From the NCBI RefSeq assembly GCF_000340215.1, contig NW_006921532.1:8623409-8687408 (forward strand): a DNA stretch of 64,000 bases. The letters are read 5' to 3'. Shown here in pieces: positions 59,103 to 64,000 of the stretch. Position 1 is the stretch's first letter, and the number at the start of each line of letters is the position of its first letter. Both the position numbers and the translations under genes were made by a program. The notes below the pieces were generated by a model. That model did no database searches, had not been told where the DNA came from, and saw nothing but the letters and a program-made list of their open reading frames with translations. The DNA is from Pseudocercospora fijiensis CIRAD86 (taxonomy: Eukaryota; Ascomycota; Dothideomycetes; Mycosphaerellales; Mycosphaerellaceae).

Positions 59103-62100
59103 TTATTTAGTCTCGGGATCTAGCTATAATTCTAGGCGGTCTTCGTCGCTAAACTAGTCGAGTTCCTCCTCGGAGTTAGAGTTAGATAGCTAGAAGTCCG
59201 GTTTACTATCGGAATTAATATCGGAAATGCTCTACGCGCAATTAATACGTATATAACCCTCCCTTTGTTTATAAGTTATTCCTAATAGCTTACTAAGATG
59301 TATCTAGGGATGCGTATAGTTGTCGGGCAGAATAGGATCTATAATCGCGGTAGGATCCTCCTCTCGATAGGCATCTAAGGTCGGTAGAGGGTCTATAGAG
59401 GCATTAACTTCCTCCTTAGTCGGGGGAGGGTAGGCAGGCTCTCTTAACTCGACGACCTTCTTTAGGTTAGCCCGGGAATACGAGTGCTTTAAGGTAGCAC
59501 TATTAAGTTCCTAAAGTCGGTACGTAGAACTATCGTAAAGGACCTTCTATACTCTATAAGGCCCTTTCTATTTAAAGGCTAGCTTATAGGAGTAACTGTA
59601 TTCTAGCTCCGACCGGAATAGGAGAACTATATCGCTAACCTTTAGAGGTTCCCAATTAATAGCATTATAGTTATCGAAATACTGCTTAGCCTCTTTACGA
59701 AGGCGCCGTTATCGAGCAAGTCCCTCTTAAGAAGTAGTAGTTATATCCTTAAGAGCTTTAGCGCGTAGGGCAAGGAGATCCGCTCTAGTACGAATAGACC
59801 CCTAATCGTAAACGCTATGCGTACGATAGGACAACTTAATAGGAAGAACGGCGTCCCTCCTAATTATAAGCTCTACTAGCGTAAGTCTAGTCGTATCGAT
59901 AATAGTAGTTCGATCCGCCTAAAGAAGGGCCGGAACGCGGATAGAGATAGGAACGGACCTGTCCCCTCTATTAGTTATCTTAGATAGGGCATTAATTAAA
60001 GACCGATAGCTACGCTTAATAATAGCATTCGACTAGGGATAGTACGGGGAGATGCGAACGTTCTTCGCCCTATACGAAACAAGCAGTACTTAAACTTCTT
60101 TAGCTATATTGTTCGTAGCGTTGTCTAAGATAATCTCGTAAGGTGTTCCCTAGCGGCAAAACAGATCTTTAAATAGGAAGGTAGCTATATTACGAGCATT
60201 AATAGCGCCGTAGCCCTTATAGAAATAATAGGCCTCCGGCTATTAAGAAAGACCTTCCCGAATAATATAGAGGCTATTGTTCCGGCTTAGATAAACCCTA
60301 TTACCGTACTACCGCTTACTAACTAATTAGGCAGCGGGGATACGCAACTCGCCTAGCCGACGGTGGCTATTCCTAAAATTGCACTTAGGACAGCTCTTAT
60401 AGTAGCGAGAGACATTAGCCTATACGCTATCCTACTAGTACCGCCGACGAAGGATATCGAAGGTGCCCTCCGCCGCTCGGTAGCCGAGCTTATCGTAAAC
60501 GGAACGAAGGATCTCTTATCGGGCTGCTAGGTCGTTAATAATACGCTAGAGAGGTGCATTAACTATCGCTTATCGCTAAAGGATTCGATCTTTAACTAGG
60601 AATCGTCGAGAATAGCGAATAACCCGACGGTATTAACTCTTTAATAGGCTAGGCGCTTTCTTCGTATAGGTTAGGAAGTAGGCGATATAATAGGAGTCGT
60701 CGGAGTAGACCCTATTAAGGATATTATCCCTCTCTAGTTTATCCGCCTTAGCTTTAGCCTAGTCGTTATCGTTAGTAGTAGGGTTCTCGTCGGGCTAGTT
60801 ACTAGGTTAGTTGCTAGGTTAGTCGTCGGTAGTAGGCCTAGCGATCGCTAGTATAGCATTAATACAGAAGGCAGCGAAGAAGGTACGGTTAATAACCGCG
60901 TCGACATCTTCTTCTTCTATTATTTCGGCAATGTCCTCTTCTATAGCAGGCCTCCTAGAAAGGCTATCCGGTCTAGTATACTTCTTCCTAGGAACGTAGA
61001 AGACGTCGAAGTTAAACAAATAGATCTAGGCAACCTACCGAGCTATCGTAGAGTTAGGCAGGTCGGAGGCTATATAGTTAAGCTAATAGACTAGCGTCTA
61101 AGCATCGATTTCTAGACGGAAGAATACACTAAAGAGCTATAGCCGGAACTTCTTTAGAGCCTTGTAGACTCTAAGGCATTCTCGCTTACTAGCATCGTAT
61201 CGGGCCTCGATCGGTTTCTATAGCCCGGAGTCGTACCTAATAGGATAACGTAAGGATAGCTCCTTACGGTTACACTATATTAGTATCTCGCTATAGCCTT
61301 CCCTACTCGAGTCGATAGCAATAATAATTAAACCCGCTCCCTCTAAGTAGTTAATAGACGTAAGTGTAGGTGCGCTAACGAGTGCCTTAGTTACCTTGTC
61401 CTTAGCCGCTTAGTAAATAGGAGTCTATTCGAACTTAGTATCCTTCTTAAGCAAGGCGTATAAGGGTTTGTATACTAATGCAAAGTTCTCGACCTAGATA
61501 CGGAAGTAGGAGACTACTCTAAGCTAGGTTCGGACATCCTTCTAATAGGTAGGATCCGGCTAGGACACTATCTTTAGGACCCGCGTATTATTAGGATAGC
61601 GGCCGTTCTTATTAGTTACAAACCCGACAATGTTTATTCGTTTGCATAGGAGCTAAAGCTTCTCCCTATACACCGTTAGGTTAGCTCGCTCTAGGTCGTA
61701 GAGGACACTATCGAGGTTCTAAATATGTTCGAGAAAGAACCTACAGATGCTAGGCTCTACTTCTTTATTGTCGTACCTAGTTTTAGGGCCCTTAATGCCG
61801 ATATCGTCGAGGAAAGGTATCGCTATATAGGAGATATAGGCCGCGAGGACTTGGTTTATAATGCGAACGAACTAGGCTACGGAGTTAGTTGCCCCTTAGG
61901 GAAGGGTAGTTTGTCTATATAGCCTAAGAGGTGTCTCGAAACTAGTAAGGTCGCGGCTATTAGGATAGAGAGGGTCCGAGGGATCTAGTCGTAGCCCGAG
62001 AAAACATTAACTAGTAAGGCTATAACACAGTTAGCAAAAGCTTCCGAGAACCTATTAGTCTCCGGAGGAAGGTTAGTATCTCTAATCGTAACTACGTTAA

Positions 62101-62835
62101 ACTTTTGTATAGCGTTAATTAGACGGTACTTCTTTAGTTCCCTAGGAGCTGTCTTCTTTTAGACTAGGAAGTATAGATTGCGATACGAGGCATAGGAAGG
62201 TTCTAAGGTACTAGCCTTTATACGCTGTCGTATTATATCCTTAACTATACCTCGTAGGCTTAGGTTTAGCTTGAAACCTAGGTAGGCCTAAGGCTTATAC
62301 TCGATCGTTCGGATCTTCTACGGAGGGGCAACCTCCGGATTTATTCTACCTAGGTAAGTAAAGTTATATACTAACACGGCCTCGCGATTATATAGAAGCT
62401 CGTATAGCAAATCTAGTTTACGATCCGAAAGCTCGATGCTAGGTTTAATTTTCGCAAGCCTCTCCTCTATTAGCCTTAACCCCCTAGGGATAGTAGAAAA
62501 CTTTTTAGTAATATACTTCTAATCGTACGGACTATCCCTAAGTAGTAGTGTCGCCTCCTAATTAAGGCACTTTTGTCGCTAGTTAGGATTCCCGCTAGGA
62601 TTGGACCTATCGGTAATATATACGCTGCCCTTTATAGGCTTAATCTTATTAGCTACCCTCTTATATAGGGTATATATACTAATCGATTGTCGAACCCGAG
62701 CTCGCTCTCTTTGTCGCTAGGCTTAGAGATTAGCGCAACAAAACAGCGCGTAAACTTCTTTAGAAGTTTCCTTAAGTCGATAGGTATATAGCTAGTAGTC
62801 CTAATTTATAACGCCGGCGAAAACGTTAGATTCGT
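59103..62835 (-). pseudogene. Gy-4B pol (RT-RH-IN)
   Basis: Colinear with Gy-4A pol throughout: RT near 61550-62480, RNase H end at 60819-61019 (FYVPRKKYTRPDSLSRRP), integrase near 59500-60520, stop TAA at 59103-59105. RIP differences from copy A are scattered, so the two copies were mutated independently. Confidence 0.85.
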
Positions 62836-62860
62836 AATAACACCCCTAGGATAGCATTAG
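62836..62860. repeat. GC-core palindrome between Gy-4B gag-PR and pol
   Basis: Weaker copy (acccctaggat core), at the same boundary as 51886-51910. Confidence 0.7.
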
Positions 62861-64000
62861 ACTCGCGCTCTAATTAGTTAGTTCGGGTAGACCCGCGTCC
62901 GGTAGTAATACTTGCGACAGTATTATTACCTTTACTCGTATATTAGGTAGTTGTTGTGTTATACTCGCTATCGCTTCGAGCATTCGTCTTCTTAGTATAG
63001 AACCTAGAAACTTGCCTTAACGTACGGAGCGGCGCACTTCTAGAAATAACCTATTTAAGCTACACTAACTTATAGCGCAGATTGCCGGTCTTACAACCGC
63101 GCCGTAGCGTTTCCCGAAGACCGTCTAGAAGTAGTAAGGATATCCTCGTAGGACTTGCAGCTAGTATTTCCGACATAACTAGTAAATACGACTCGGTTGC
63201 CCTTCTAGTTAGTAATAGTTCCCTCCTAGGAGCTATCGTCGTAGTTGCGCTAGATACCTCGGGTTATGCGAGACTATAGTCGACCTAGAATAATTAGCGT
63301 GTTTAGGTCGGCGGCAATCTAGAAGGTAAAGGAAAAGCATATGCCGAAGGCGTCTACTATAACATTATAGCAAGCACCTACTAGCGTAACCTCCCTATTT
63401 ACTCTCTATATACTAAGGGAAATGTCTCTATTTATCGGCAGCCTAAGTTGTTTAGCCTAACGCTTACTTATAATAAGTGACTCCGAACTATTATTAAGCA
63501 TTGCTAGCATCTGTTAACTATAGCTCCCGATAGTAACCTAAATATAGATAGCGGGGACGACGGCGAAGGAACGGGTAACTACGGAAAGGTCTATATTATT
63601 AGGGATAGAGTAAAGTTCCTTAGGTCGAGGAGGTCCTACTCGACCGATTTGTTAGCTAGTAAATCGGATAGCTTTAATAGAAACTGAAACTAGAGTAGGG
63701 TCGGGATTATTACTATTCCCTCGGCCTATCTTTTTAACTCCCTCTTCGTTAGCATTATCGATAGTCTCTTAGTTCTCGTAGGTTACCGATTCGCCTTCTA
63801 CTAACTCTTAGGCACCTAAAAATTCAGGAAGGAACTATAGGGAAGAGACGTCGATATAGTCTTCTCGTCCCTATTTTCGTTAGAGGGTAGCGAGGTCTTT
63901 TATAAAGGTAGTATCGTTAGGGATTCGGCTCTAGAACAGGTTAGTAGGCAAACCGTATACTAGCAGCTTACCTATAGACACGTTAGACTTAAGGTCTAGA
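62861..64000 (-). pseudogene. Gy-4B gag-protease, partial
   Basis: Protease part of the gag-PR frame, colinear with 51911-53090. The retropepsin-like stretch near 63430-63510 reads MLAMLNNSSESLIISKR and AKQLRLPI, with Asn in place of the expected Asp as in copy A. The capsid part lies beyond the window. Confidence 0.78.

Larger units (their letters stand above)
54750..64000 (-). mobile_element. Gy-4B: second family-4 copy, runs off the window
   Basis: Same minus-strand layout as Gy-4A: LTR, ORF2, intergenic region, pol, gag-PR. It begins taaaggacggaaac at 54750 in the middle of Gy-4A gag, so it is an insertion into Gy-4A and not a simple tandem duplication. Its 5' end is beyond 64000. Confidence 0.85.

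Noticed and set aside
43582..64000. Simple head-to-tail tandem duplication of Gy-4
   Set aside because: The junction at 54750 joins an LTR end to the middle of gag, as expected for insertion of one copy into another.

Overview
The window looks like filamentous ascomycete (Pezizomycotina) DNA made entirely of nested transposable elements inactivated by repeat-induced point mutation (RIP). Evidence for RIP: TpA is very abundant and CpA/TpG are scarce, while CpG is retained. Coding frames are broken almost only by TAG and TAA at positions where CAG, CAA or TGG fits the family, and ATG is rare because it has become ATA. I found no intact host gene. Nearly every short open frame is a remnant or an antisense shadow of a dead transposon gene. 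CDS calls are therefore given as pseudogenes, with coordinates good to a few tens of bases unless a stop, start or splice site is named.

Layout, resolved from LTRs, terminal inverted repeats (TIRs) and target-site duplications (TSDs). hAT-1 (1-1913, transposase remnant) was hit by chromovirus Chr-1 (1914-4862, resuming 28584-29886, minus strand). Chr-1 was hit by chromovirus Chr-2 (4863-7060, resuming 23623-28578, minus; TSD TAATA). Chr-2 was hit by a very large hAT element, hAT-2 (7061-23614; perfect 20-bp TIRs; TSD GTTATAGG). hAT-2 was hit by chromovirus Chr-3 (8810-16115, plus; TSD ATTGC), which has two tandem LTRs at its 3' side. To the right, Chr-1 was also hit by a Ty3/gypsy-type element Gy-4A (29887-30292, resuming 43587-54749, minus). 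Gy-4A contains three further insertions: a 13.3-kb gypsy-type element Gy-5 (30293-43581, plus; TSD GTAGT), a 661-bp MITE (46308-46968; TSD TAGTACGC) and a second family-4 copy, Gy-4B (from 54750 past the window end, minus).

The most unusual content is in hAT-2. Besides a recognisable hAT transposase with introns, it carries two separate histone H3-like genes. One can be read end to end: an H3-type tail with a KAPRK motif, a complete histone fold, and two introns whose removal keeps the frame exactly at the conserved GTVALR and FE/NL positions. It is split by the Chr-3 insertion. The second is a histone-fold fragment cut by an assembly gap. Most introns of the hAT-2 genes contain a short GCCGGC-centred repeat.

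Other notable points are: (i) a roughly 25-bp palindrome with core ACCCCNGGGGT at ORF boundaries of two unrelated retroelement families; (ii) an exact 11-nt complementarity between the chromovirus LTR and the bases just after it, the layout of Tf1-type self-priming; (iii) a conserved ~919-codon unknown ORF downstream of pol in both Gy-4 copies; (iv) a roughly 1,250-codon unknown extension in frame with pol of Gy-5; (v) loss of catalytic aspartates in reverse transcriptase, integrase, protease and transposase by the RIP change TGA(C/T) to TAA(C/T), with sister copies retaining the residue.
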